NCBI RefSeq assembly: GCF_001546115.1
Contig: NZ_KQ955208.1
Coordinates: forward strand, 1,950,321-2,014,320
Reading direction: 5' to 3'
Length of the DNA stretch: 64,000 bases
Source: Paracoccus aminovorans
Lineage (GTDB): Bacteria > Pseudomonadota > Alphaproteobacteria > Rhodobacterales > Rhodobacteraceae
Part shown: positions 29,713 to 38,291 of the stretch, piece after piece
Layout of the letters: each line of letters begins with the position of its first letter
Position numbering within the stretch: the first letter of the stretch is position 1
Notes under the pieces: model-generated
Seen by the model: only the letters and a program-made list of their open reading frames with translations
Database searches by the model: none
What the model was told of the DNA's origin: nothing
Translations under genes and position numbers: made by a program

Positions 29713-30510
29713 TCACGTCCGTGCCCCTTTCAAAAGCTGCCTCACGGCGTCGGCGTCGCGGCCGTTCACCATTTGCAGGTCGCAATCATATTCCGGCGTG
29801 GTCGCGCCAAAGCCGGGCTGTCCCGGGAAGGCGAAGGTCACCGGGCTGTCGTTGGTTTCCTGGCGCGCGCCGGTCCAGTCCTCCGAGGTTTCGACCCCGC
29901 CATAGAACCGGCCCTGGGCGCGGCTGATGAACTGCTGGCCCTTGCGGGTAATCAGCACGTCGCCCGTTTCGCTATAGGTGGTCAGCTCGAACTGCGTCAC
30001 CTCCAGGGGCACGCCGTCGATCTGCACCGTCTCGCCGGTCAGCCGGTCCTCGCCGACGTGATGCAGCCGCTCGCCATTGTTCGAGCGGGTCCAGAAGTCG
30101 AAATCGTCGCGCCCGGTCGCCGCCAGCGTGCTGAACGAGGCGTCGTCCGCCGCGCCCTCCTCCAGCACGTCGACCAGCCCGCTGCGCAGGTCGGTGCTTT
30201 CCATCCAGCGCGTTTCCTTGTCGATGCGCGACTGGTAGGTGGCGCCCTCGCGGGTGAAATAGGTCACCCACTGGTCGCCCGGCGTATCGCCCGAACAGCG
30301 GTAATGCTGCGACACCGAACAGCCGCGGTTCTGCACCGTGATCTCCAGCCGGCAGCCTTCCGGTGGGGTGAAGTTCGCCGCCGCCACGGGTAGGGCAAAA
30401 AGGGTCAGCAGGCCTGCCGTTCCCGCCGCAAGCGCCAAGGCCCGCGCAACGGGCAACGCGCGCAGGCTGTGTACGCGCGGTGTACGGTCGGTGTACGTCC
30501 CGTGCATCAT
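29713..30510 (-). CDS. Secreted protein of unknown function between gltD and gltB
   Basis: A 265-residue protein whose N-terminal hydrophobic stretch (about 28-50, ending PVAAANF) is a Sec signal peptide behind a fairly long basic leader. The mature domain has four cysteines near its start (EGCRLEI, NRGCSVSQHYRCSGD) and one near the end (EYDCDLQ). I recognise no enzyme motif. GGGGGTG lies ahead of ATG 30510; a second ATG follows at once. It starts 12 bases after gltD and ends 15 bases before gltB, so all three are one transcription unit. Its presence in a cytosolic GOGAT operon is unexplained. Confidence 0.75.
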   Translation of the reverse strand: MMHGTYTDRTPRVHSLRALPVARALALAAGTAGLLTLFALPVAAANFTPPEGCRLEITVQNRGCSVSQHYRCSGDTPGDQWVTYFTREGATYQSRIDKETRWMESTDLRSGLVDVLEEGAADDASFSTLAATGRDDFDFWTRSNNGERLHHVGEDRLTGETVQIDGVPLEVTQFELTTYSETGDVLITRKGQQFISRAQGRFYGGVETSEDWTGARQETNDSPVTFAFPGQPGFGATTPEYDCDLQMVNGRDADAVRQLLKGART

Positions 30511-30521
30511 GGTCACACCCC

Positions 30522-32006
30522 CTATTCGGCGGCGACGCGGGCGCTGCCGGCCAGGAAGCCGGCGATGCTGTCGGCGGCCTCGCGGCCGTCGCGGATCGCC
30601 CAGACCACCAGGCTGGCGCCACGCACGATGTCGCCCACGGCAAAGACGCCGGGCAGGCTGGTCTGATGCGTCTGGTAATCGGCCTTGATCGTGCCCCAGC
30701 GCGTCACCTCCAGCCCCTCGACGCCCCAAAGCCGCGGCAGCTCCTCGGGCTCGAAACCCAGCGCCTTGATGACCAGATCGGCCGGCTCGTCGTAATCGGC
30801 GCCCTCGATCAGCTCCGGCGACTGCCGGCCGCTGACGTCCGGCGCGCCCAGCCGCATCTTCTGCACCCGGACCGAGGCGATGGCGGGCAGCCCGTCCACA
30901 TCGACCTCTTGCGCGACCATCGCCTCGCCGGTGACATGGCCGCTGAAGGAACCGGGGGCGGAAAGCCAAACGAATTCAACGCCTTCTTCCTCGGCGTTCT
31001 GCACTTCGCGCTGGCTGCCCGGCATATTGGCGCGGTCGCGGCGATACAGGCACTTGACCGATTGCGCGCCCTGGCGGATGGCGGTGCGCACGCAGTCCAT
31101 GGCGGTGTCGCCGCCGCCGATCACCACGACGCGCTTGCCGCGCGCGTTCAGCTCGCCATCCTCGTAATCGGGGATCTCGTCGCCCAGATCGACCCGGTTC
31201 GAGGCGGTCAGATAGTCCAGCGCCCGCACCACGCCGCGCGCCTCGGCATTGTCGATGTCCAGGTCTCGGGTCTTGTAGACGCCGGTCGCGATCAGCACCG
31301 CGTCATGCTTGCCGCGGATGGCGTCGAAGCTGATGTCCTCGCCGACATTGGCGTTCAGCACGAATTCCACGCCGCCGTCGCGCAGCAGCTGGTTGCGGCG
31401 CTCGACCACGGATTTCTCCAGCTTGAAGCCGGGGATGCCATAGATCAGCAGCCCGCCGGCGCGGTCGTGGCGGTCATAGACCGTGACCTGATAGCCCATG
31501 CGGCGCAGCCGGTCGGCGGCGGCCAACCCGCCCGGGCCGGCGCCGATGATGCCAATGGATTCAGGGCGTTCCACCACCGGGGCGGCAGGCTGGACCCAGC
31601 CCATCTCCCAGGCGGTGTCGGTGATGTATTTCTCGATCGCGCCGATGGTGACGGTGCCGTGGCCGGATTGCTCGATGACGCAATTGCCTTCGCACAGCCG
31701 GTCCTGCGGGCAGATGCGGCCGCAGATCTCGGGGAAGGTGTTGGTCTCCTGGCTGCGGAAATAGGCCTCTTGCGTGCGGCCCTCGGCGGTCAGGCGCAAC
31801 CAGTCCGGGATGTTGTTATGAAGCGGGCAATGGCTCTGGCAATAGGGCACGCCGCATTGGCTGCAGCGGCTGGCCTGTTCCTTGGCCTTGGCGTCGGCAA
31901 ACTCGCGATAGATCTCGTGGAAGTCTTCCGAGCGGGTCGCCGCGTCACGCTTTTCGGGCATCTCGCGCCCGATGGTGACGAATTTGAGCATCTTTTGCGT
32001 GGCCAT
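30522..32006 (-). CDS. gltD: Glutamate synthase small subunit GltD
   Basis: A 494-residue flavoprotein that passes NADPH electrons to GltB. An N-terminal Fe-S domain has CSQCGVPYCQSHC (48-60) and CPQDRLCEGNC. The FAD Rossmann motif is IGIIGAGPGGLAAADRL (about 152-168) and the NADPH motif is VVVIGGGDTAMDC (about 290-302). A GFEPEELPRLWG segment near the C-terminus is typical of the family. First gene of gltD - secreted protein - gltB. Its upstream region carries a perfect 15-base palindrome. Confidence 0.97.
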   Translation of the reverse strand: MATQKMLKFVTIGREMPEKRDAATRSEDFHEIYREFADAKAKEQASRCSQCGVPYCQSHCPLHNNIPDWLRLTAEGRTQEAYFRSQETNTFPEICGRICPQDRLCEGNCVIEQSGHGTVTIGAIEKYITDTAWEMGWVQPAAPVVERPESIGIIGAGPGGLAAADRLRRMGYQVTVYDRHDRAGGLLIYGIPGFKLEKSVVERRNQLLRDGGVEFVLNANVGEDISFDAIRGKHDAVLIATGVYKTRDLDIDNAEARGVVRALDYLTASNRVDLGDEIPDYEDGELNARGKRVVVIGGGDTAMDCVRTAIRQGAQSVKCLYRRDRANMPGSQREVQNAEEEGVEFVWLSAPGSFSGHVTGEAMVAQEVDVDGLPAIASVRVQKMRLGAPDVSGRQSPELIEGADYDEPADLVIKALGFEPEELPRLWGVEGLEVTRWGTIKADYQTHQTSLPGVFAVGDIVRGASLVVWAIRDGREAADSIAGFLAGSARVAAE

Positions 32007-32071
32007 GGCTGCGCGTCCTTCGATCGCGAGGAGTATGAGAGCCTGATAAAACAGGCCGCAGCCGATTAAAA

Positions 32072-32086
32072 GTCAGCTAAGCTGAC
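32072..32086. promoter_or_regulatory. Palindrome upstream of gltD
   Basis: GTCAGCTAAGCTGAC is a perfect palindrome 66 bases ahead of gltD. A 9-base half (AGGTCAGCT) recurs at 32144-32152. It could be an operator for the gltD operon. On the minus strand it is followed by TTTTAA, so a weak terminator for uppP is the alternative. Confidence 0.45.
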
Positions 32087-32156
32087 CTAATTAACGATTT
32101 CTGGCGCACGTCGGCAGATTTTCTTGCTGCGAGTGCGAAAAATAGGTCAGCTCATC

Positions 32157-32960
32157 TTACCAACCTGCCTGCAAAGCCAGCAGAACCAGGGCGCCGACCA
32201 CGATTCGCCACCAGGCGAAGAACGCATAGCCATGCACCGAGACGTAATTCAGCAGCCCGCGCACCACGACCAACGCGGCCAGGAAGGCGCAGACGAAGCC
32301 GACGACGATATTGCCCGCCGCCGCCGCGTCCAGGATGTCGCGGTTCTTGTAGAGGTCGTAGACAAAGGCGCCCAGCATCGTGGGCATGGACAGGAAGAAG
32401 CTGAATTCCGCGGCAGAACGCTTGTCGGCGCCCAAAAGCAGGGCACCGACGATGGTCGCCCCGGAACGCGAGACGCCGGGAATCATCGCCAGGCACTGGA
32501 TGAAACCGATCTTCACCGCCATCGGCAGCGGGAATTCCTCGGCCGCGTGATAGCGCGGCCGGGTCGCCATGCGGTCCACGAACAGCAGCACCACCCCGCC
32601 CAGGATCAGCATGCTGGCGATCAGCAGCGGGGTCTCGAACAGGATCTCCTTGATGACCTTGTGCGCCAGCACACCGATCACCACGGCGGGCAGGAAGGCC
32701 AGCAGGACCGCCAGGATGAAGCGGCGCGCCTTGGGATCATGCGGCGCGCTGGAAAAGATCCGCCACAGCTTGCCGGCATAGACCCCCAGGATCGCCAGGA
32801 TCGCGCCCAGCTGGATCAGCACCTCGAAAGCCCGGCCCGGCGAGTCGAAGCCCAGGAAATGCCCGGCCAGCAGGACATGGCCTGTCGAGGAAACCGGGAT
32901 GAACTCGGTCAGCCCCTCCAGTAGACCAAGGGCGGCGGCGACAAGCGTGTTGTGATCCAT
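32157..32960 (-). CDS. uppP: Undecaprenyl-diphosphate phosphatase UppP (BacA)
   Basis: A 267-residue polytopic membrane enzyme that recycles the lipid carrier undecaprenyl diphosphate for peptidoglycan and surface glycans; overexpression gives bacitracin resistance. The two signature segments are [15 protein letters not shown] (13-27; E and S/H catalytic) and [11 protein letters not shown] (about 160-170). Its ATG overlaps the upstream NDUFA9-like stop (TGATG). Confidence 0.96.
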   Translation of the reverse strand: MDHNTLVAAALGLLEGLTEFIPVSSTGHVLLAGHFLGFDSPGRAFEVLIQLGAILAILGVYAGKLWRIFSSAPHDPKARRFILAVLLAFLPAVVIGVLAHKVIKEILFETPLLIASMLILGGVVLLFVDRMATRPRYHAAEEFPLPMAVKIGFIQCLAMIPGVSRSGATIVGALLLGADKRSAAEFSFFLSMPTMLGAFVYDLYKNRDILDAAAAGNIVVGFVCAFLAALVVVRGLLNYVSVHGYAFFAWWRIVVGALVLLALQAGW

Positions 32961-33952
32961 CAGTTGTCGCGGAGGTTCTTCGCGGTCGCGGTGATGGCGT
33001 CATATTGCCCCGCGGGGCGGAAGCGCCACAGGTATTCGGCGATGACCGCCGGGGCGGAGGTCGGCTCGATGCCCAGGTCGGCAAAGGTCCTGGCGCCCCC
33101 GGCGACCCGGTTCGGCAGCCGCAGCGTGCGGGCCTGGTCCCTGGTCAGGATGCGGTTGGTCAAAAGCCCGCCCGTCACCACCTGGCCCGCGTCCAGCACG
33201 CTGCCCATGACGCCGGCCAGCACATGCGGCAGGCCGATGATGGCGCGGCGCCGGCCGGTGGCGGTCAGCACCTGGCGCGCGATGTCGCGCATGGTCAGCA
33301 CGTCCGGCCCGCCCAACTCATAGATTCCCGGCGCCGCCAGGCCCGAAGCCGCCAGGGCCGCGGCCCGCGCCACGTCCATGACATAGACCGGCTGCACCTC
33401 GGTCCGCGCGCCCGGGACCAGCAGGAACGGCCCCAGCCGGGTCATCGCCGCGATGCGGTTGTAGAAATTGTCGTCCGAGCCGAAGATGATCGAGGGCCGC
33501 AGGATCACCGCATCCGGCCGCTGCGCCAGAACGGCAGCCTCGCCCCGGCCCTTCGAGGCGGCATAGAGGCTGGAGGACTCCGGGTCGGCGCCCAGGGCCG
33601 AGACATGCACGAGATGCTTCACGCCCTGCTGGGCGGCGATGCGGGCGATGCGGCCGGCGGCCTCTTCATGGATGGCGTCGAAGGTGTTCTTGCCCTCGCG
33701 CACCAGGATGCCGACGCAGTTGATGACCGCATCGGCATCGGTCATGCAGGCGGCAACCGACAGGTCGTCGCGGACGTTGCAGGGCACCGGCTCGACCTGG
33801 CCGGGGGCGCCATAGGTGCGCACGATGCCGGCCTGGTTCGGGCGGCGCACGGCGACGCGGATGCGCCAGCCCTGCTGGGCCATGACCCGGGCGATCTGCC
33901 GGCCCAGGAAGCCAGACCCGCCATAGATGGTGACAAGCTTGGTTGCGGACAT
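32960..33952 (-). CDS. Complex I NDUFA9-like NAD(P)-binding epimerase-fold protein
   Basis: A 330-residue atypical short-chain dehydrogenase. The dinucleotide motif is [13 protein letters not shown] (9-21), with VRRPNQA after beta-2, NCVGIL and [10 protein letters not shown]. The [14 protein letters not shown] segment is typical of the NDUFA9/Ndufa9-like family found in alphaproteobacteria. The usual YxxxK is present as YAASKGRGE. It may assist complex I or quinone-linked metabolism; no direct evidence. ATG 33952 is used; the longer frame to 34063 overlaps the GMC gene's 3' end. It is coupled to uppP. Confidence 0.85.
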   Translation of the reverse strand: MSATKLVTIYGGSGFLGRQIARVMAQQGWRIRVAVRRPNQAGIVRTYGAPGQVEPVPCNVRDDLSVAACMTDADAVINCVGILVREGKNTFDAIHEEAAGRIARIAAQQGVKHLVHVSALGADPESSSLYAASKGRGEAAVLAQRPDAVILRPSIIFGSDDNFYNRIAAMTRLGPFLLVPGARTEVQPVYVMDVARAAALAASGLAAPGIYELGGPDVLTMRDIARQVLTATGRRRAIIGLPHVLAGVMGSVLDAGQVVTGGLLTNRILTRDQARTLRLPNRVAGGARTFADLGIEPTSAPAVIAEYLWRFRPAGQYDAITATAKNLRDN

Positions 33953-33989
33953 GGCTCTCGCTCCTATGCGTGGCGTGCTTGTCCGTTCA

Positions 33990-35579
33990 TTACCCAAGCC
34001 CGCCGCCAGCGGCAAGCCGTGGCCGCAGCCCGTCCGCGACCGCATCCGCCACCCGCAGCGCATTGGCGGCGATGGTCAGGCTGGGATTGACGCCGTTCGA
34101 GGTCGGCATGAAGGAACTGTCGGCCACGTAAAGGTTTTCCACCCCGTGCAGGCGGCAGTCGCGGTCCAGCACGCTGCTGTGCGGATCGTCGCCGAAGCGC
34201 AGCGTGCCGCAGGGATGGGCGAAGTTCAGCTGCGGCGCCGCGCCCATGAACATGGCGCGATGCGGCCGGAAGGCCTGGCGCATCGCCTTGCGGAAGGCGG
34301 CGCGGCGGCCGCGCAGCTCGTCCGAGATGTCGTAGTGAAAGCGCAGCCGGTCGGGATCGGCCGCATCGGGCAGCACGCGGTTCCCGGCATAGGGCAGGTC
34401 CTCCAGCACGCCGACGAACAGCTTGGCGTTGCCCAGCATCCGCGCGGCGATGGTGGCCGGGATGCGCAGCCCGTGGCGCAGCACCCGCAGCCGGCGCAGC
34501 GGCGACTGGTCGAAGCGGCCGTGCAGCGCATGCAGGATCTCGCCGAAACCGGCGCTCAGCCCCATGGATTGCACGGTGCCGAAGCGCTGGCCCTCCATGA
34601 AATAGAGGTCGCGCAGGCTGATCGAGCGCGTCGCCTCCTCCCGGCCGCGCCCGGCCCAGATCGCGATGATCTCGGACAGGTGGAACATCAGGTTGCGCCC
34701 GACCAGCCCGCTGCGGTTGCCAAGCCCCTCGGGCCAGGCCTCGGCCGCCGAATTGAGCAGCAGCGCCGGCGATGCCAGCCCGCCGGCCGCGAGCACGTAG
34801 CGCCGGGCGCGCAGGGTGAATTCCCGGCCTTGGTGCTGGCAGGTCAGGGCCTGGACCCGGCCGGCATCGGCCTCGATCCGGGTGACGGTGCAGCGGTCGA
34901 TCAGCGCGGCGCGCCCGGTCTCCAGCGCCGGCAGCACGCCGGCCGTGCGGCCGTCCATCTTGCAGCGCCGCGCGCAGCGCCGGCCGAAGCAGTTCTCGCA
35001 GCCGGGCAGGAAGCGCGCCGCCATATGGGTGCGATAGGGGTGCATGCCGGCGCGGCGCAGATCCTGCATCAACGCCGCATCCGAGGCCGGCAGCGGCAGC
35101 ACCGGCGCCAGCAGCGCGGCACCGTTCGGGGCCAGCGGATCAATCTCGCCATTGATGTGGAAATAGCGCTCGGCCAGTTCGAACCAGGGCCGCATCTCGT
35201 CATAGCCGACGGGCCAGCCGCCGGTGGGATGCGGATGGCCGTCGCTGTCGTCCAGGTCGTGCCGCTCGGGCCGTTCCAGGGTCGCGGCGTAATAGGCCGA
35301 GGTGCCGCCGACGCCGGCGCCGATCATGCCGTCGAGCTCGCACCATGCGCCGTCGAGTTCCGCCTCGAGCAGCCGGGGCCAGGCGCCGTTGGCGAGCCGT
35401 TCGTCGGGATCGCGGGTCTCGATCCCCAGGGCGGGCAGGGCGGCGTCGCCCAGGTCGGGGCCCTTTTCCAGGTAGAGCACGGAAAGTCCCTGTTCGGCCA
35501 GGCGCCGTCCGGCCGTGCCGCCGCCCACGCCGGTGCCGATCACGATGGCATCCCATTCGCGGCTTATGAGGTCATCCAT
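33990..35579 (-). CDS. GMC-type FAD oxidoreductase with a four-Cys motif
   Basis: A 529-residue flavoprotein. The FAD motif is [20 protein letters not shown] (11-30), and [13 protein letters not shown] (87-99) is the GMC signature-1 region. The C-terminal active-site stretch has [28 protein letters not shown] and an Asn expected to pair with the catalytic His. An unusual Cys cluster, [14 protein letters not shown] (C194, C197, C202, C206), may hold an Fe-S cluster or a structural metal. No signal peptide. ATG 35579 gives the FAD motif a normal position. Substrate unknown (alcohol, sterol or sugar). Confidence 0.8.
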   Translation of the reverse strand: MDDLISREWDAIVIGTGVGGGTAGRRLAEQGLSVLYLEKGPDLGDAALPALGIETRDPDERLANGAWPRLLEAELDGAWCELDGMIGAGVGGTSAYYAATLERPERHDLDDSDGHPHPTGGWPVGYDEMRPWFELAERYFHINGEIDPLAPNGAALLAPVLPLPASDAALMQDLRRAGMHPYRTHMAARFLPGCENCFGRRCARRCKMDGRTAGVLPALETGRAALIDRCTVTRIEADAGRVQALTCQHQGREFTLRARRYVLAAGGLASPALLLNSAAEAWPEGLGNRSGLVGRNLMFHLSEIIAIWAGRGREEATRSISLRDLYFMEGQRFGTVQSMGLSAGFGEILHALHGRFDQSPLRRLRVLRHGLRIPATIAARMLGNAKLFVGVLEDLPYAGNRVLPDAADPDRLRFHYDISDELRGRRAAFRKAMRQAFRPHRAMFMGAAPQLNFAHPCGTLRFGDDPHSSVLDRDCRLHGVENLYVADSSFMPTSNGVNPSLTIAANALRVADAVADGLRPRLAAGGGLG

Positions 35580-35780
35580 GATGGTCCGTTCGACTGGGGC
35601 ACAGGCAACATTATACGGGTTGTGAAGCCCTTCTAATCCCGCCGGGATTTGCCCGGCAAGCTGGCCGAATGGACAGGCCCGGACGGGGTGCGCGGCCGGC
35701 CCGGCAAGGCCCGGGTGCGGGGTCTTTCGGGGCGGGCGAAAAAAGATTTGCGCGGCGCGAAGATTTTCGCCGGACCCCCG

Positions 35781-35808
35781 TTGACACCCCCCGCGGCTGG
35801 CCTTAATC
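35781..35808 (+). promoter_or_regulatory. Promoter of tRNA-Leu
   Basis: A consensus -35 TTGACA (35781-35786) and TTAATC (35803-35808) are separated by 16 bases; the tRNA starts 18 bases later. No gene other than the tRNA lies in this direction before the terminator. Confidence 0.7.
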
Positions 35809-35826
35809 ACCCGGCTTACGCGACCT

Positions 35827-35911
35827 GCCCAGGTGGCGGAATTGGTAGACGCGCACGGTTCAGGTCCGTGTGCCGCAAGGCGTGGAGGTTCGAGTCCTCT
35901 CCTGGGCACCA
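35827..35911 (+). tRNA. tRNA-Leu (CAG)
   Basis: An 85-nt class II tRNA with encoded CCA. Acceptor stem GCCCAGG/CCTGGGC, Leu-type D-arm (GGCGGAATTGGTAGACGC), anticodon loop TTCAGGT giving CAG, a long variable arm (GTGCCGCAAGGCGT region) and a T-arm with TTCGAGTCC. It reads CUG, the dominant Leu codon in this GC-rich genome. Confidence 0.96.
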
Positions 35912-35915
35912 AAAT

Positions 35916-35956
35916 AAAAACCGCGCAAGCCTTTGGGTTTGCGCGGTTTTTGTTTT
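35916..35956. terminator. Bidirectional terminator after tRNA-Leu
   Basis: AAAAACCGCGCAA/TTGCGCGGTTTTT, a 13-bp stem with a 10-base loop and T-rich tail, starting 5 bases after the tRNA. The A-run on the other side makes it work in both directions. Confidence 0.9.
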
Positions 35957-36072
35957 CTGCCCGCGCTGATTGCCAAGCCCGCGCCGGTGGCGCGGTCGCG
36001 TGGGTATTTGAAGAGCAAAGAAGCCGGGCAAGGCCGTGATGCCGGCCGGGCCGGAGCGGAAAGGGGCAGGCG

Positions 36073-36534
36073 ATGATTCCACGGTTCGGACCGCCGCCCG
36101 GGGCGCGGGACTATCGCTTGCGCCCGGGGGCCTATGCGCTGCTGATCCGCGGCGATGCGGCGCTGCTGACGTTCCAGCGCGCGCCGGTCCCCGAGTTCCA
36201 GCTGCCCGGCGGCGGCATCGACCCCGGCGAATCGCCGCTTTGCGCCCTGCATCGCGAGGTGGCCGAGGAGACCGGCTGGAGCATCGGCGGCTGCCGGCGC
36301 CTGGGTGCCTATCGCCGGTTCTGCTTCATGCCGGATTACGGATTCTGGGCCGAGAAGCTGTGCTCGGTCTGGATCGCCCGGCCGGTGCTGCGCCGCGGTC
36401 CGCCCCGCGAGGCCGGGCATGAGGCGCATTGGGTGCCGCTGGACCAGGTCGCGCGGCTGTTGCCCGATCCCGGCGGGCGGGCCTTCGTGACCGCGGCCTT
36501 GCAGCGCGGTGTCAGGGATCAGCCGCGCGGCTGA
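36073..36534 (+). CDS. Nudix hydrolase
   Basis: A 153-residue protein with a complete Nudix box, GGIDPGESP and ALHREVAEETGW (about residues 47-69; REVAEE supplies the metal-binding glutamates). Members hydrolyse nucleoside diphosphates linked to other groups; the substrate here is not predictable. The 3' end overlaps the end of the convergent response regulator-phosphatase gene by 16 bases. A GGGTATTTG-containing tail of the dispersed repeat family lies about 65 bases upstream. Confidence 0.9.
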   Translation: MIPRFGPPPGARDYRLRPGAYALLIRGDAALLTFQRAPVPEFQLPGGGIDPGESPLCALHREVAEETGWSIGGCRRLGAYRRFCFMPDYGFWAEKLCSVWIARPVLRRGPPREAGHEAHWVPLDQVARLLPDPGGRAFVTAALQRGVRDQPRG

Positions 36535-37799
36535 TCCAGCGACGTGACGGGCCCGCGCCGCTCGATCAGCACGGCCGAGATGTCGTCGTTGCGCTGGCCG
36601 CCGGCGTAATTTGCGGCCGACCAGCAGATCGATTCCAGCAGCGCGTCGCCCCGCAGCAGGGCGTTGGTGCGCAGGATGGCCTGAAGCCCCTCTTCGCCCA
36701 GCGGCTCGCCGCGGGCATTCTCAGCCTCGGTCAGCCCGTCCGAGGCGATGAACAGCCGGTCGCCGGGGTGCAGGAACAGCTGCACCTCTTCGTATTCGGC
36801 ATGGTCGAAGACGCCGACCGGCAGCCCGCCGCCGCCGATCCGCTCCATGCTGCCATCGGCGCGTTGCAGGACCGGATGGGGATGGCCGGCCTGCACCAGC
36901 CGCAGCCGACCGCTGAGGAAATCCAGGTCGGCATAGACCATGGTGAAATAGGAATCGGTGCGCAATTCCTGGATCATCAGCGTGTTGAGCAGGCGCAGGA
37001 TCTCGGCCGGGGGATGGGCGTCATAGAGGCCGAGCTCGGTGATGCGCAGCGCGACATTGTGGTCGGTGGCGCCCGAAAGCAGCGCCGCCAGCCGGGCACT
37101 GAGCAGCGCCGCCGCCACGCCATGGCCGGCCACGTCCAGCGCGAACATGCCGACGCGCCGGGCATTGATCGGGAAGAAGCCGACCAGGTCGCCGCCGATC
37201 TGGCCGGCCGGGCGCATCAGCAGCGACAGTTCGAAATCGCCGAAATGGCCGTGCCTTTCGCGCACCAGCCCCTGCTGCAGGCGCCGCGCCTCGCGCAGGT
37301 CGCGGTCGATGGCGGCCTGGGTCTCGCGCAGCTGGTCCAGCGTGTCGCGCAACTGGGCATTGGTGCTGCGCAGGCTCTCCTCCATGCGCAGGATGCGCTC
37401 GCTGGCGGAAAGCCGGGCCAGCAGTTCCGCGCCCGATACCGGCTTGGTCATGAATTCGTCGGCCCCGGCGCGCAGCCCTTCGGCAATGTCCTTCTTGTCG
37501 TTGCGCGAGGTCAGCAGGATGAAATAGCCGTAGCGGTCGGATTGCATGTCCCTGAACTGGCGGCAGAATTCCAGCCCGGTCTGCCCCGGCATCATCCAGT
37601 CCGAGATCACGATGTCCGGCCGGCGGTCCAGGCAGATCCGCATCGCCTCTTCGCCGCTGGCGGCCTCGACCACGTGATAGCCGGCGCGGATCAGCTGCAC
37701 CGCCAGCGTGCGCCGTTGCGCCCGGCTGTCGTCGACAAGCAGGACCAGCCGCGAATTATGCGGAATCGACTTCACGGCCTGGCTGTCGAGGATCATCAT
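36519..37799 (-). CDS. Response regulator with SpoIIE/RsbU-type PP2C phosphatase output
   Basis: A 426-residue cytoplasmic protein. The receiver domain (17-135) has acidic pocket D23/D24, phospho-acceptor D67 (VISDWMMPG) and K119. A coiled-coil linker (about 137-175) leads to a PP2C serine phosphatase domain with GGDLVGFF, ALDVAGHG, IASDGLTEAEN and the terminal RNDDISAVLI metal-binding motifs. Such proteins dephosphorylate anti-sigma-factor antagonists in partner-switch systems; the layout matches RbaY of Rhodobacter capsulatus. The start is one of two adjacent ATGs. It is divergent from an Hpt protein gene, a likely phosphate donor. No anti-sigma or STAS gene is adjacent. Confidence 0.9.
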   Translation of the reverse strand: MMILDSQAVKSIPHNSRLVLLVDDSRAQRRTLAVQLIRAGYHVVEAASGEEAMRICLDRRPDIVISDWMMPGQTGLEFCRQFRDMQSDRYGYFILLTSRNDKKDIAEGLRAGADEFMTKPVSGAELLARLSASERILRMEESLRSTNAQLRDTLDQLRETQAAIDRDLREARRLQQGLVRERHGHFGDFELSLLMRPAGQIGGDLVGFFPINARRVGMFALDVAGHGVAAALLSARLAALLSGATDHNVALRITELGLYDAHPPAEILRLLNTLMIQELRTDSYFTMVYADLDFLSGRLRLVQAGHPHPVLQRADGSMERIGGGGLPVGVFDHAEYEEVQLFLHPGDRLFIASDGLTEAENARGEPLGEEGLQAILRTNALLRGDALLESICWSAANYAGGQRNDDISAVLIERRGPVTSLDQPRG

Positions 37800-37916
37800 G
37801 CCCCCGGTCTAACCCGCCGAGCTGAAGACTCCGTTAATCCTGACAATTTTCGCGATTAACACGCCAGAGATGAAATTGCTGCTAAGCTGGCGGCATGATT
37901 CTTGCAAAGGTTGTCC

Positions 37917-38270
37917 ATGCTGGATTGGGACCGCATCAACGAACTGCGCGCCGAGGTCGGGGACGACGAGTTCCAGCTGATCCTCGAGCTGTTTCTCGAC
38001 GAGGTCGAGGGCGTGCTCATGCGCCTGTCGCGGCGCAATGCCCTGCGGCTGGAGACCAACCTGCATTTCCTGAAGGGTTGTGCCTGGAACCTGGGCTTTT
38101 CCGACTTCGGCAATCTCTGCGACCAGGGTGAACGCATCGCGGCGGGTGGGCGGCCGATGCAGGTCGACACCCCCGGCCTGCTGCAAAGCTATTCCGAATC
38201 GAAGCGGGCGCTGATGCGCGGGCTGGAGGCCGATGCCTGCCCCGTCCGGACCAGCATGCGCCGCGCCTGA
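37917..38270 (+). CDS. Hpt (histidine phosphotransfer) domain protein
   Basis: A 117-residue, nearly all-helical protein. The phosphorylatable His is in LHFLKGCAWNLGF (H46 region), matching the HxLKGxAxxLG consensus of Hpt domains, with Cys replacing the usual Ser. The start is ATG 37917 with AAAGG 6 bases ahead; an upstream TTG at 37902 is in frame but unsupported. It is divergent from the receiver-PP2C gene; the two share a 117-base intergenic region that contains GTTAAT-N16-ATTAAC. Likely function: feed phosphate to D67 of that regulator. Confidence 0.8.
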   Translation: MLDWDRINELRAEVGDDEFQLILELFLDEVEGVLMRLSRRNALRLETNLHFLKGCAWNLGFSDFGNLCDQGERIAAGGRPMQVDTPGLLQSYSESKRALMRGLEADACPVRTSMRRA

Positions 38271-38291
38271 AGGGGGAGGGTCGGGCCAAGA

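Noticed and set aside
25061..29905. A 1614-codon open frame opposite gltB
   Set aside because: It mirrors gltB across its whole length; its protein is a Gln/His/Arg/Asp-rich composition artefact of GC-rich third positions and has no recognisable domain.
33953..34063. Longer N-terminus for the NDUFA9-like protein
   Set aside because: The extra 37 residues overlap the GMC gene end and precede a dinucleotide motif that normally lies near the N-terminus.
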